Counted from the first letter of the stretch, positions 6,933 through 15,943 are shown. The stretch is 64,000 nucleotides of DNA from DAOULY01 sp034414595 (GCA_034414595.1 DAOULY010000016.1:372001-436000), one strand, 5' to 3'. Made by a program: numbers and translations. The notes: generated from the sequence alone by a model not told the origin.

Positions 6933-8639
6933 ATGCCAGGGGTGAAGGAAGTTGTCTACCTTGGTGTCGGAGTAGCGGTAGTAGGCGGCCTAGCCTACCT
7001 CTTATGGAAGGCGGCGGGCCCAAAGGCTGGATTCAAAGACCTCTGGATAACCAAATACCGCAGCCAGTCTCCAGGTGGCACTATCATTGAGGGTCCACCT
7101 GGCGCGCTACTTCCAATAAACGATGGCTTCAGCTACAGCGCCACCATGGAGTTCAAGCACAAAGGCCCTGGTGGAGTATACAAATGCCATATGGCCATCG
7201 ACTGCGAAGGACAGTACAACGTAGCGGCATCGGAACCAATAGATATTCCTTACGATAGTGACTGGACAACGTACACGGTTGAGTGCAGATCCGGTACTGC
7301 TGTTTTTAATAGGCACGGCCTCGACCACTGCAGGCGCCTGGACTGCCGCAAGATCATCTACGATGAGGAAGGTAACGTCGCTCTCGATGATACTGACACT
7401 GCCTCCTATCACATCGTTCAGTATGGTGAAGTGGATCGGATATGGGTTGATGAGTACTGGAGTCAGATCGGAGACGAGATATTCGCAGGTAAGCCAGGAT
7501 CAGTACTTCCCATTGTAGAGGGGGCAAAATTCGGGGCCAGAGTGAAGATAAGTCACCGTTACCTTGGCGGTGACTATCGCGTGGATGTCGGTATTCATAT
7601 TGGAGGAGGGGAGTATGAGGTTGCTGCTGGCAGCATTACCCTGCCGCTTTCGCTAGACCGGACTGAGTACACGGTGGAAGTAACATCCGACGCCGGCACC
7701 GGCAACTTTAGAAACAGGACAGGGCTGGGCCATTGCCGGCGCCTTGACACTCACTATGTACTCTACGAGGGCACGAAGGTGCACAAGGCGGACGACGATG
7801 CCGAGTGCTATCACCTGGTGGCCATCGCTGAGGCGAAGAAGCTGATAGTGACTCGCTATTTCTCCGATCTGGGCGATGGATCCCCTGGCGCACGCGTGCC
7901 TGTCTCCCAGGGCAATGATTGGGGAGCCGACGTCGAATTCGAGTACCGCTATCTCGGTGGCAACTGGACCGTGCTGGTGGAGGCCAAGGTCGGCGGTGGC
8001 GAGTTAATCCGCACCTATAAGGACTTCAGTTTGCCGTTTGTTCTCAACTACACCAAGGTTAAGGTCACCACCCATACCTACCAGTATGGCGGATGGGACT
8101 CGAAAGGGCTGGGCCACTGCCGGCTGGTGGATGTGAAGAAGACCCTCTTCTGGCGGGGCGCAGGGAGCGACTGGAGCCAATGGATACCACATATCGAGGA
8201 TTGGGACAGCGAGTGCTATCACGTTATAGCCATGACCGAAGTGGATACGAAGAGCCTGGTGGCAAACTACTACTGGAGCGATCGGGGACAGGGGCCGCCA
8301 GGGTCAAGGGTACCTATTGCACCTGGCAATGACTTCGGTGCAGAAATAAAGTTCCGATACCGCTATCAAGGCGAAAATTTCACCATTCTGTCAGAGCTCA
8401 ATGTCGCTGGTGATATGGAACGCTCCTTTGTGGACTTCACCGTCCCCTTCGCGCCGGATTGGACAACTGTCACCGTGAAGACTGCAACTCACCACGAGCC
8501 ACTCTTCGACCCCCGTAGCCTGGGTGTGTGCCGGCTTATCGATGTGAAGAATACATTGATTCACCGTGGCTGGGACTGGAGCCAGTGGACCCCATTGATC
8601 GAAGATTGGGACAGTGACTGCTTCCACAGAGTAGCATAG
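6933..8639 (+). CDS. Membrane-anchored protein with four beta-sandwich-like repeats
   Basis: This 568-residue protein has one N-terminal membrane helix at about residues 7-26 (VYLGVGVAVVGGLAYLLW). Four repeats of about 130 residues follow. Each has a PG..(L/V)P(I/V) motif near its start (PGALLPI, PGSVLPI, PGARVPV, PGSRVPI), aromatic strand motifs such as YRYLGG, and a late Cys motif (DHCRRLD, GHCRRLD, GHCRLVD, GVCRLID). Every repeat ends with a conserved C(Y/F)H or YH. The design suggests a virion or cell-surface array anchored in a membrane. I do not recognise a named family. It has its own promoter and leader hairpin and is followed by a transglutaminase-like gene after two bases. Confidence 0.7.
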   Translation: MPGVKEVVYLGVGVAVVGGLAYLLWKAAGPKAGFKDLWITKYRSQSPGGTIIEGPPGALLPINDGFSYSATMEFKHKGPGGVYKCHMAIDCEGQYNVAASEPIDIPYDSDWTTYTVECRSGTAVFNRHGLDHCRRLDCRKIIYDEEGNVALDDTDTASYHIVQYGEVDRIWVDEYWSQIGDEIFAGKPGSVLPIVEGAKFGARVKISHRYLGGDYRVDVGIHIGGGEYEVAAGSITLPLSLDRTEYTVEVTSDAGTGNFRNRTGLGHCRRLDTHYVLYEGTKVHKADDDAECYHLVAIAEAKKLIVTRYFSDLGDGSPGARVPVSQGNDWGADVEFEYRYLGGNWTVLVEAKVGGGELIRTYKDFSLPFVLNYTKVKVTTHTYQYGGWDSKGLGHCRLVDVKKTLFWRGAGSDWSQWIPHIEDWDSECYHVIAMTEVDTKSLVANYYWSDRGQGPPGSRVPIAPGNDFGAEIKFRYRYQGENFTILSELNVAGDMERSFVDFTVPFAPDWTTVTVKTATHHEPLFDPRSLGVCRLIDVKNTLIHRGWDWSQWTPLIEDWDSDCFHRVA

Positions 8640-8641
8640 CT

Positions 8642-9310
8642 ATGTCTGGATACATCGTGCGCAAACGCTACGGTGGAGAACCCCTTGACATAACACAGTT
8701 TGTCCGGCTCCACGACCCCTTAGTGGACCAGATCATGGCGAACCTTCCCCACGATGCGCTGAGCTGCTGGGACTGGGTCTGCCGCAATATTATCTATCCC
8801 ACCGGTGAGTTCCCCGATCGCCATGTGCTCCACGCCTTCACTAAGAGAGGGCTATTCGGGGAAAGTGCGCTTCTGACGTTCGTGGACATGGACCTGTGGC
8901 ACTTCCCCAATGAAACTCTTTTTATGGGGATCGGAGATTGCGAGGACTCGGCGATTCTGCTTTGCTCAATGCTTCGCCACTTTCTATCTCCTGCGGAGGT
9001 CTATACCGCCGTCGGCACTTACGAAGGCTTGGGACATAGCTGGGTCGTCACGCTGCTGGGCGGCATTCCCTATGTGCTCGAAGCAACCAGGAAGAGATCG
9101 CTATCATCCATTACTCAGGTCCCGGAGGGATATCCCTATGACGCGGCTCTCTGGTTTAACGATGTCAATGTAATTGAGCTAAAGGAAATCCCACCCTGGC
9201 TTCTGATGCACCGCCAACCTGGTGTTGTCGAGGTCGCAACACAGCCGCTTTCAGTCGAACAGCAAAGGATAAAAGTAAGGCTGCTGGAAGCCTTTTTCAA
9301 GGGGACTTGA
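8642..9310 (+). CDS. Transglutaminase-like cysteine protease/transferase
   Basis: The protein has 222 residues with the transglutaminase-fold catalytic triad in order: Cys100 in GIGDCEDSA, His132 in GLGHSWVV and an acidic residue at Glu147 in YVLEAT. The GDCED form is typical of bacterial transglutaminase-like cysteine proteases. It begins two bases after the repeat protein, so the two are translated together; it might process or cross-link that protein or other virion proteins, or attack the host envelope. The target is an inference. Confidence 0.75.
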   Translation: MSGYIVRKRYGGEPLDITQFVRLHDPLVDQIMANLPHDALSCWDWVCRNIIYPTGEFPDRHVLHAFTKRGLFGESALLTFVDMDLWHFPNETLFMGIGDCEDSAILLCSMLRHFLSPAEVYTAVGTYEGLGHSWVVTLLGGIPYVLEATRKRSLSSITQVPEGYPYDAALWFNDVNVIELKEIPPWLLMHRQPGVVEVATQPLSVEQQRIKVRLLEAFFKGT

Positions 9311-9334
9311 CAAAATAAAACCCCTGGTTATAAA
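9307..9334 (+). promoter_or_regulatory. Promoter for the capsid/membrane gene block
   Basis: TTGACA (9307-9312), a 16-nt spacer and TATAAA (9329-9334). The -35 box overlaps the stop of the transglutaminase-like gene. The expected start is near 9341, right before a 12-bp hairpin. Confidence 0.7.
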
Positions 9335-9342
9335 GTTAGAGA

Positions 9343-9402
9343 AACGGGATCGGCAACCCGGAAGCTTTTAAGGGCGCCGATCCCGTTAGCTTTTGGGTTG
9401 CC
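9343..9402 (+). promoter_or_regulatory. Leader hairpin with an alternative pairing
   Basis: A perfect 12-bp stem pairs 9343-9354 with 9376-9387. A second, mutually exclusive pairing is possible: GGCAACCC at 9352-9359 with GGGTTGCC at 9395-9402. A TTTT run lies at 9391-9394. Two competing structures in a long leader are the pattern of an attenuator or antiterminator. Confidence 0.6.
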
Positions 9403-9411
9403 GCCCGGGAG

Positions 9412-9469
9412 AAAGGCTGCCAGCGCACTTTGTGTGCAGTTTGTGGCAGCCTTTCTGCATGCAAGAGCG
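9412..9469 (+). repeat. Second copy of the 4809 hairpin module
   Basis: A 10-bp stem (9412-9421 with 9445-9454) encloses GCGCACTTTGTGTGC, nearly the same sequence as the module at 4809-4860. The shared 3' flank CTGCATG is followed here by AAGAGCGC at 9462-9469, a one-base variant of the AAGAGTGC repeat. The two copies must share an origin and probably a function. Confidence 0.8.
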
Positions 9470-9504
9470 CTGGCTAGCCAGTATCAATATTAGGAGGTTG
9501 GGAT

Positions 9505-9918
9505 ATGGCTATGATCGAGCGCGCGGTCACTGTTGGCTCCGGATTCGGCGCTGCCCTGGTCGAAGGCATTATCTACAGGTTCAGCCCTATAGCCGGGCTC
9601 ATCATAACGCTCCTCAGCGCTATTGGCGGCACCATCGGCGCCCTCTATGTCAGGGGCAAGGGTGGCGATGTCCTTGAGGGCGTGGGCTCGGGCAGCGTGG
9701 GTGCCTTCGGCTTCTTGCTGCCTCTGATCATCGCACCACCGTCGAGAAGGGTCGAGACGAGCGGCAGCGGCGTGGTCAAGATCGGTGGAAGGGTCGATGA
9801 GGCCGCATTAGGGGCTGCCCAAAGCGCAAGAAAACTGCTGGGCATGGGGACTGCCACGGAGGTAGCTGGAGCTAATGCGGGATCTCGGGCCACGGCTAGG
9901 TCGGTCGTGGAGTTCTAG
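9505..9918 (+). CDS. Glycine-rich membrane protein (137 aa)
   Basis: Hydrophobic glycine-rich segments lie at about residues 28-50 (SPIAGLIITLLSAIGGTIGA) and 66-80 (VGAFGFLLPLIIAPP), and a weaker one near 9-24. The remaining C-terminal half is polar and Ala/Gly/Ser-rich. The ATG is preceded by AGGAGG, spaced 8 nt. In a virus-like gene cluster it could be an inner-membrane or virion membrane protein. The family is not recognised. Confidence 0.6.
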   Translation: MAMIERAVTVGSGFGAALVEGIIYRFSPIAGLIITLLSAIGGTIGALYVRGKGGDVLEGVGSGSVGAFGFLLPLIIAPPSRRVETSGSGVVKIGGRVDEAALGAAQSARKLLGMGTATEVAGANAGSRATARSVVEF

Positions 9919-9945
9919 CAACTCCCAGACCAGAGCAGTTCGAAA

Positions 9946-9965
9946 CCATTTGTAAACTCAAATGG
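9946..9965 (+). promoter_or_regulatory. Small hairpin before the 353-aa gene
   Basis: A 7-bp perfect stem (9946-9952 with 9959-9965) with a 6-nt loop lies just upstream of the ribosome-binding site (GGAGG) of the gene at 9982. No promoter is seen here, so it is probably an intercistronic structure. Confidence 0.4.
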
Positions 9966-9981
9966 AACGGAGGTAATTCAA

Positions 9982-11043
9982 ATGGCGGAACATTATGAGC
10001 TAAGGGTCCTGGCCGACTATCTGCATCAGGGCGCTCAAGCACTCAATACCTGGGCGAGGCCGACACCAGGAGCTGTTGGCGGTGAGCTCGAGAGGGACGA
10101 GAGGGCTGAAGTCGTCTTTGCCGAAGTTTGGTCCCCGGTTACCGGCGCTGGCGTAGAGGAGGAGTTGAAGAAGATCATCCCGGTGCTTGACGGCCAGAAA
10201 TACGGAGAGTATGTCTCGCTGTCGGGTATCAGGTCCTCGGTGATGGTGCCGCCCAAGGGGAGAATCTGGGGAGCGAAGCTCTACAGTTTCGGCACCCCAA
10301 TGAGCAATAACCCGCTACTCTCGACCACCCTCAAATACTCGGAAACCGTCACTGTCGAGACAATGGTCGGCGCAACCACTGCCATTACCCAGGACTACCG
10401 GGTGAGGCTATGGGGCTATGTCTACAAGAAGGATGAGCTCCCCCGAGTCTTTGGCAGCATGCTCTTCCCCACCCAGCTGGTAGACAGGGCAAGGAATCGG
10501 GTGCTCACCTTGAGCAAGGATCCCATACCGGTCAGCGGTGATACCTGGAAGACACTGCCCGGCGGTAAGGACCAGAGTATTCCCAAGATAAACCCCTTTA
10601 TTCGCTACGCCTATAACAAGTTAGCCACCGACGGCAAGAGCGGTGATTATGAGTTCCGGTATGACACGGGGAATGTCGATGAGAGTGACGAAAACCTGTA
10701 CTTCGATTTTGACAGCCTCAATGCGCTGTTAGTCGAAAGTATCGGCATCAGACCCGATGCCGCCGGCGACCTAGCTAAAACAGCGCTCAGGATTGCCGGT
10801 GACTACCACCCCAAGGGGCTGATCCCAACCACACTCACGAATAACCCGCTTCATTTTGGCTGGGCTTACCCCTTCTTCCCGGACAACATACCGCTATACT
10901 ATGCCATCCCCAAGCTGGAGAGGCCGTACCTGATCTGGAACGAAATCGGCAAACTGATCGCCCGGGATGACGGCACAGCGGTGCTCGCCAACGCCCTTAT
11001 TGCTGCGCTCACCGGAATCCGTATCGAGATGAAGGGAGGCTAA
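9982..11043 (+). CDS. Candidate major virion protein 1 (353 aa)
   Basis: This soluble 353-residue protein has no membrane segment, no Cys cluster and no enzyme motif that I can find, and has a strong ribosome-binding site. Beta-rich segments such as YSETVTVETMVGATT and YRVRLWGYVYKK alternate with loops. Its size and position, next to membrane and putative receptor-binding genes, make it one of two capsid candidates; the other is 11523-12449. This is inference from context and composition; I do not recognise a capsid family. Confidence 0.5.
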   Translation: MAEHYELRVLADYLHQGAQALNTWARPTPGAVGGELERDERAEVVFAEVWSPVTGAGVEEELKKIIPVLDGQKYGEYVSLSGIRSSVMVPPKGRIWGAKLYSFGTPMSNNPLLSTTLKYSETVTVETMVGATTAITQDYRVRLWGYVYKKDELPRVFGSMLFPTQLVDRARNRVLTLSKDPIPVSGDTWKTLPGGKDQSIPKINPFIRYAYNKLATDGKSGDYEFRYDTGNVDESDENLYFDFDSLNALLVESIGIRPDAAGDLAKTALRIAGDYHPKGLIPTTLTNNPLHFGWAYPFFPDNIPLYYAIPKLERPYLIWNEIGKLIARDDGTAVLANALIAALTGIRIEMKGG

Positions 11044-11057
11044 GAAGGAGGATACCA

Positions 11058-11360
11058 ATGGCCGAAGTTTTGACGATCATGGGCAAAACCACTGTAGGTG
11101 GGGCGGCTACCGAGGTAACTTTAACCAACGCGCCAGCGATAGCTGAGATTCTTGAAGCCATAGCGCTCATTACCAACACCAATGGCGTGGCCACCCAAAC
11201 GTCAAAGGCACTGACTGTAGTCACCGATACCCCGGATGCCGATGGCGAAATCCAGCGAACCGCTGTGAACAAGTTCAAACTCTACCTCACCACCGCCCTC
11301 AAAGAGGCTGACTTGCTCATCCTCAATATCCTTGGACTTGGCGAACGGGTAAAGCCATAA
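11058..11360 (+). CDS. Small virion-associated hypothetical protein (100 aa)
   Basis: This 100-residue protein sits 14 bases after the 353-aa gene with a strong AAGGAGG site. It is rich in Thr, Ala and Val (TTVGGAATEVTLTNAPAIAEI) with a helical C-terminal half. Its place between two candidate capsid genes suggests a minor capsid or stabilising protein. The family is not recognised. Confidence 0.5.
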   Translation: MAEVLTIMGKTTVGGAATEVTLTNAPAIAEILEAIALITNTNGVATQTSKALTVVTDTPDADGEIQRTAVNKFKLYLTTALKEADLLILNILGLGERVKP

Positions 11361-11438
11361 CGGAGGGAAACAGGCGGTTGAGATCCAAAAGTGTGGAAGC
11401 CGCGCCAGTAACGCCATAGCCGACAACCGAACATTTTT

Positions 11439-11500
11439 CACCGGAGCCTTGCCGGTGAGAAGCAAAGTCAATTGCCCATCACCGGCCGTGATGGGCAATT
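11439..11500 (+). promoter_or_regulatory. Intercistronic hairpins before the 308-aa gene
   Basis: Two hairpins lie in the 162-bp gap between 11361 and 11522. The first has a 6-bp stem (11439-11444 with 11452-11457). The second has a perfect 13-bp stem (11470-11482 with 11488-11500) and a 5-nt loop. The second has no T run, so it looks more like an mRNA-processing or stability element than a terminator. The ribosome-binding site AAGGAGG follows. Confidence 0.6.
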
Positions 11501-11522
11501 CCAATATTAAGGAGGTTGAAGC

Positions 11523-12449
11523 ATGATTACAGAGGCGACAATAGGCAGGGTCAAATACTTCCCGGAGCAGCTTCCTGATAGTTCGGTTACCACGATTGCT
11601 GCTACATCCGAGGCAGCACCTGTCATGCTTGAACTGAAGCAATTTGCGCCGCTGCTGGTTCGGCTGTCTGAGGTCGCCGTTGACAGGGACGACGAGGTTG
11701 AGACGCGCTTCAAGGTGGACAAGACCTCCTTCAGCTCTTTGACTGGCTCTATGTTCGATGGGCTGGCCAACAACTTCTCACTCCTCGCCAGAGAAAGGCT
11801 TTACTACAACCTCTACAATTCAGGAGCTGGCGCCAAGAACGATTACAAGACCTTCCTCTCCCTGTGGGTGATCAAACCGACGGTAGCCCATAAGCTTCGC
11901 CTGGGCATCCCCCTCACTGCGGAGGAGCAGAAGCTGAGCCAAGACCTGGGGATCTCGGACACCGTGGAGAAGGGGCTACTGCCGTTGCCACTGGCGCAGC
12001 AAATAGCCAGGGAATATCAGGTCCTCCAAGAAGAGACTCACGGCTTCGTGGTTACTGTGCCCACGACCGGGGTTGACGTCGAGACACTCCACCCCCTCCC
12101 TGGGCAGTTCCTGGTGCTCACCAAGCTCTCGGCCGATCCGGGCGACGCCGCTGCCGACAACATCAGGATAGCCATCGATAGGGACCACGTGGCCGACTAT
12201 CTGGAGTTCCCTACCTGGGCACTGGGCACAACGGCTGCTGTCGCCCTGGGGAAGGAGATTAGCTGCTTCATACCCGCCCTCACCGAGCTCCGGATTAAGC
12301 TCAAGGCAACAGTCAGCAAGAGCATCAACATCAGGTTTACTGTCCGGAAATGTGCGATGACGAATATATTCCGGGCCAGGTGGGGACTGGCCACCAAGGA
12401 TGAGCTGCCCGGAGACGTCTACTCAAAAGTCCTTGGAGGTGTCCTCTGA
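11523..12449 (+). CDS. Candidate major virion protein 2 (308 aa)
   Basis: This soluble 308-residue protein begins MITEATIGRVKYFPEQ and contains VTVPTTGVDVETLHPLPGQF and a C-terminal beta-rich region. There is no membrane segment or catalytic motif. A long structured leader and a strong ribosome-binding site suggest high expression. With 9982-11043 it makes a pair of likely major structural proteins. The assignment rests on context. Its stop overlaps the start of the next gene. Confidence 0.5.
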   Translation: MITEATIGRVKYFPEQLPDSSVTTIAATSEAAPVMLELKQFAPLLVRLSEVAVDRDDEVETRFKVDKTSFSSLTGSMFDGLANNFSLLARERLYYNLYNSGAGAKNDYKTFLSLWVIKPTVAHKLRLGIPLTAEEQKLSQDLGISDTVEKGLLPLPLAQQIAREYQVLQEETHGFVVTVPTTGVDVETLHPLPGQFLVLTKLSADPGDAAADNIRIAIDRDHVADYLEFPTWALGTTAAVALGKEISCFIPALTELRIKLKATVSKSINIRFTVRKCAMTNIFRARWGLATKDELPGDVYSKVLGGVL

Positions 12450-13009
12450 TGGTTGAAAAACGAGAGGCAGGCGCGGCCCTGGTTGGTCTAGGCATAGGTG
12501 GCGCTCTCGGCGCTGCCATTGCTGCTCTCCTGAAGGCTCGGCCGGCGAAAGCTGCTCCCCCAGATGAAAAGCTGGATTACTTGACGGATGCCCTCACAGC
12601 TCTACTCCCGGCGCTCGCGGAACGAGCTGAAGGGATCGCACCAGGCATTGAAGTCAGTGTTTCAACGCCATGGATAGCCAAAGACCCAGAGCAGATATTC
12701 GACAGCTCTATCAGGTCAGCCGGCACCTTTTACTCAGACAGCATGGTTGACTTTACCAGGGGCAAGAGGATCCTCTTCAAGGTGGAGTCATCGCTGAACC
12801 AGCCGGTTGACATCCAGCTTCTAGGCAATATTAGGGATGACTTCAAACTGGCTACGGATGTAGGTCCGCCGCTCCCCTGTACTGCTAACGGCAATATCAG
12901 CGTAGGCCTGGCCTGGGACGACTGGCACCCTTACATCGGCGTCAAAATAACAGCGGCAGCAGCGCCAACGGCAGGCATCCTCACCATTTCAGCGGTTGTG
13001 CAGGAGTAG
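12449..13009 (+). CDS. Membrane-anchored structural protein (186 aa)
   Basis: The start overlaps the stop of the previous gene (TGATGG). A Gly/Ala-rich membrane helix lies at about residues 8-28 (AALVGLGIGGALGAAIAALL), then an Ala-Pro linker, then a soluble C-terminal domain with beta-type segments (RILFKVESSLNQPVDIQL). The layout of an N-terminal anchor and an exposed domain resembles the 568-aa protein at 6933. It is a possible virion or host-membrane component. The family is not recognised. Confidence 0.55.
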   Translation: MVEKREAGAALVGLGIGGALGAAIAALLKARPAKAAPPDEKLDYLTDALTALLPALAERAEGIAPGIEVSVSTPWIAKDPEQIFDSSIRSAGTFYSDSMVDFTRGKRILFKVESSLNQPVDIQLLGNIRDDFKLATDVGPPLPCTANGNISVGLAWDDWHPYIGVKITAAAAPTAGILTISAVVQE

Positions 13010-13010
13010 C

Positions 13011-14492
13011 ATGGCAATAGGAGATATCGGGGCCATACTCGATACCAAGGAATGGCTCACTCAGGACGTCTATTACCTGAGGGCGGTTCACGTTACCGGC
13101 AATATCTATATGGTCGCCACTCTGCAGTTGGATGGCCTAGCTGGCATCTACGTATCAACGGTGAGTCTAGCCGCCGATGGAACGATCACGTTGGTCGATA
13201 GCCGGCGCTATGCAGTGTGCACACAGGGCGGGGCCGGAGGCTTCGCCCATGTCGGCGGTGATGTCTGGGCCCTGGCCTACCTGAAGAACGATGGCGCTGG
13301 TGCTGATGGCTCATTTATTGGGACATTTACTTGCGATTCAGATGGAAATCTCGGGACCGGCTTCATCGACACTTTCTTACTCTCGGGAGTCACCACTAAC
13401 ATGATCTACTCTCCGGACATAATCAAGGTTGTAAACGCTACGGACATCTTTGCCGCTGCCCATACCAACTCCGGCAATAATGGAGTGGTGACGACTGTAA
13501 GGATCAACGATAACGGTACCATAGATGATACGGCGCTCGACAGCTGGATCTTTGCCGTTTGGGGGAGATTTGTCGGCCTCCATCATAGAAGCGACACTGT
13601 GTACATGGTGACCTACGGTGATTCAGGCCCGATGGGGAATCTTAGGACCTTCCATATATATGACGATGGAACCCTGGCATCTCTCTACAACCACTCTATT
13701 TATAACAAGCTACAATGGCGAGCCGTCGTGTTGCCCATATCGGGAGATATTTACGCAATCATCTGGGATGGCACAGACACTGACGGCTTTGTAATTACTT
13801 ACGAGATTTCGGCTGCTGGAGTAGTCACCTCTCCATATATTGATGTCTGGGAATACGAACCCAACTATGGGCGTTATCCAACGGCTGTTGTGGTTGACCA
13901 GAATCAGGCAGGAGATGGGAAAGTCATTTGTGCTGTTCACTCAGCTCTTGCTGGCGTAAACGCCATGCACACGTTTGAGATTTCCAACGCCGGCGCTATC
14001 ACCAAATCCTTCATCGATCAGGCAGTCCTCGATAATACTGATAACGCCTTCTGGTCGTTTATAGTACCTGCGGCTGACGCAGCTCACGAGCTGTATGCAA
14101 TATTCTACAGGTGCACGGATAATGACGGTTTTGTCCAGACCAGGGAGATAGAGAGAGCTCCACAAGCCCCCACCGTAACCACCGACCCGGCCACGGGGGT
14201 TGGAGCACTATCAGCTACACTCAATGGCACCTTGGTCAACCAGGGTGCAGCAGCCTGCGACTGCGGCTTCGAGTGGGGACCGGACATCAGCTACGGCACC
14301 ACCACTCCCACCCAGAGCAAGACAACAGGTGAGACCTTCTCACAACTCATAGCCGGGCTGGAACCCGGGACCACCTATCACTTCAGAGCCTTTGCCACCA
14401 ACCCGGCCGGGACAAGCTATGGTGCCGATCGAACCTTCTCCACCGAGCAAGTAATAAACGCGTCTTATGCCTTGAGCCGGAGGGAACTATGA
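13011..14492 (+). CDS. Beta-propeller-like protein with C-terminal FN3-type domain
   Basis: I chose ATG 13011, which follows CAGGAG, over an upstream in-frame start inside the previous gene. The first 385 residues show repeated four-strand patterns with D-G turns (such as RINDNGTIDD, HIYDDGTLAS, EISAAGVVTS, EISNAGAITK), as in a beta-propeller of about seven blades. Residues 390-480 (TTDPATGVGALSATL ... GTTYHFRAFATNPAG) match the fibronectin type III pattern. Such proteins in phages are often receptor-binding or carbohydrate-binding; that role is inferred. Confidence 0.65.
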   Translation: MAIGDIGAILDTKEWLTQDVYYLRAVHVTGNIYMVATLQLDGLAGIYVSTVSLAADGTITLVDSRRYAVCTQGGAGGFAHVGGDVWALAYLKNDGAGADGSFIGTFTCDSDGNLGTGFIDTFLLSGVTTNMIYSPDIIKVVNATDIFAAAHTNSGNNGVVTTVRINDNGTIDDTALDSWIFAVWGRFVGLHHRSDTVYMVTYGDSGPMGNLRTFHIYDDGTLASLYNHSIYNKLQWRAVVLPISGDIYAIIWDGTDTDGFVITYEISAAGVVTSPYIDVWEYEPNYGRYPTAVVVDQNQAGDGKVICAVHSALAGVNAMHTFEISNAGAITKSFIDQAVLDNTDNAFWSFIVPAADAAHELYAIFYRCTDNDGFVQTREIERAPQAPTVTTDPATGVGALSATLNGTLVNQGAAACDCGFEWGPDISYGTTTPTQSKTTGETFSQLIAGLEPGTTYHFRAFATNPAGTSYGADRTFSTEQVINASYALSRREL

Positions 14493-15943
14493 AAAGTACG
14501 GCATACGCCCTTGCCAGGGCGGAAATGATACGAGCATTGAGTGCGTATGAGGGCACCACCACCGCTGATGGCGCTGGCGACGGCACCACGTTAATAGATA
14601 GCAACCTCATCGGCAGAAATGACTTCGTCTCCGAGAAAACGATTCTCATTTTGAGCGGTGACTCCAAGGATGAGGATAAAGGCGCGGCATCATTCGATAA
14701 CGTGACTGGGACTATCACCCTCCAGGGAACCGGCTTCAGCGCACAGATAAAAGCCGGCACTACCTACAGGGTACTGAACATCTCCACCGTGGAGATTGAT
14801 GTCGCCAACATAAACAGCAAGATAGGCACCAACACCGATCCCGCTGGCACCACTACCCTCTTTGCCTGGCTGGCAAACCTATTTGGCGTCGGTTCTGAGC
14901 GCCAGGGCTTGGTGTACTATGGCAAGGTCACGCAGGTCGATGACGCAACGCACTTCAGGGTGTCCGAGCTGGCCGGCTTTGGCGACGCCTTCTTTGCCAA
15001 CACCTACCGGGTCTATGTGGTCAGGGATGCCGGAGGCGCTGGAGCTGCCCCCCAGGGAGAAATGCAGCCATGCTCGGGATATGACAGCACCGATGCCATA
15101 TTCACCCACACGGCATTCAGCGCTGGTTTGGCTGTCGATGATGAGATCCTGCTAATCCAGGAGAGGGTGGCCCAAATAGCCGACCTTCTAGCTGATATCG
15201 GCGATGCCTCTGGTTCCACCCTGGGCAGTATCTACGCTATCCTCGGCAACCCTGCTCAGAGCTTCCTCTCCATGATTGGCTATGAGGGCGCCACTTCTCT
15301 GGCAAATAAACTATCCGCTGCCAGGGCTGCCTACCTCGATAACCTGTCAGCTGGTGCAGTTGCTCTGGCCTCGGTATGCACAGCTGCCAGGCTTGCAGAG
15401 CTAGACGCTGCCAATCTCCCCGCCGATATCGATACCCTGCTCAGCAGGGTCAAAGTAGCTGTCTTTGACTTCTGGAGCGACGTGGCTGACAAGATAACCA
15501 TAAACGACGATGACCCATCTGTAGCCGACATAGTCTTTCCCAGTGTAGTGGTCGACGCTCTCCCAACGGGTTCGACTGTGGCCCGTGTAATTGCAATGCT
15601 CAAGTTTCGTGCTATTAAGAATACTCACTCTGGCGCCGCTAACATGATCGAAGATGCAGGCAAGACTATCAGGGTCATGAAATCTAACGGCACATCTTGG
15701 GGCACCGATGACATTGTGGCCATTAACTTTGACCAGAACCAGTGGTATACCGAAGACGGGGCAAAAGAGGGCGGGGACGTCATGATAGGCGACAACGACA
15801 TAAGCGGGAAGGTCACTGGGGTTGGCACATATGAGTTCCAGAGTCACGAGGCTGATGGCAGGAATGATGCCATCCATGCCTTGTTTGACAGCCTGGAGCT
15901 TTATGACGTCCAGATGGGTCTGAGGTTCTATCTTGAAACCTGA
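14489..15943 (+). CDS. Large surface/structural protein (484 aa)
   Basis: The ATG at 14489 overlaps the stop of the FN3 protein, so translation is coupled. The N-terminal 100 residues are beta-type and Thr/Gly-rich (GTTTADGAGDGTTLIDSN, then TGTITLQGTGFSAQI). The middle is an Ala-rich helical stretch (VAQIADLLADIGDASGST, LAELDAANLPADIDTLLSR), and the last 120 residues are mixed. Such a fibre-like layout fits a spike or fibre subunit. No catalytic motif is seen and the family is not recognised. Confidence 0.55.
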   Translation: MKSTAYALARAEMIRALSAYEGTTTADGAGDGTTLIDSNLIGRNDFVSEKTILILSGDSKDEDKGAASFDNVTGTITLQGTGFSAQIKAGTTYRVLNISTVEIDVANINSKIGTNTDPAGTTTLFAWLANLFGVGSERQGLVYYGKVTQVDDATHFRVSELAGFGDAFFANTYRVYVVRDAGGAGAAPQGEMQPCSGYDSTDAIFTHTAFSAGLAVDDEILLIQERVAQIADLLADIGDASGSTLGSIYAILGNPAQSFLSMIGYEGATSLANKLSAARAAYLDNLSAGAVALASVCTAARLAELDAANLPADIDTLLSRVKVAVFDFWSDVADKITINDDDPSVADIVFPSVVVDALPTGSTVARVIAMLKFRAIKNTHSGAANMIEDAGKTIRVMKSNGTSWGTDDIVAINFDQNQWYTEDGAKEGGDVMIGDNDISGKVTGVGTYEFQSHEADGRNDAIHALFDSLELYDVQMGLRFYLET

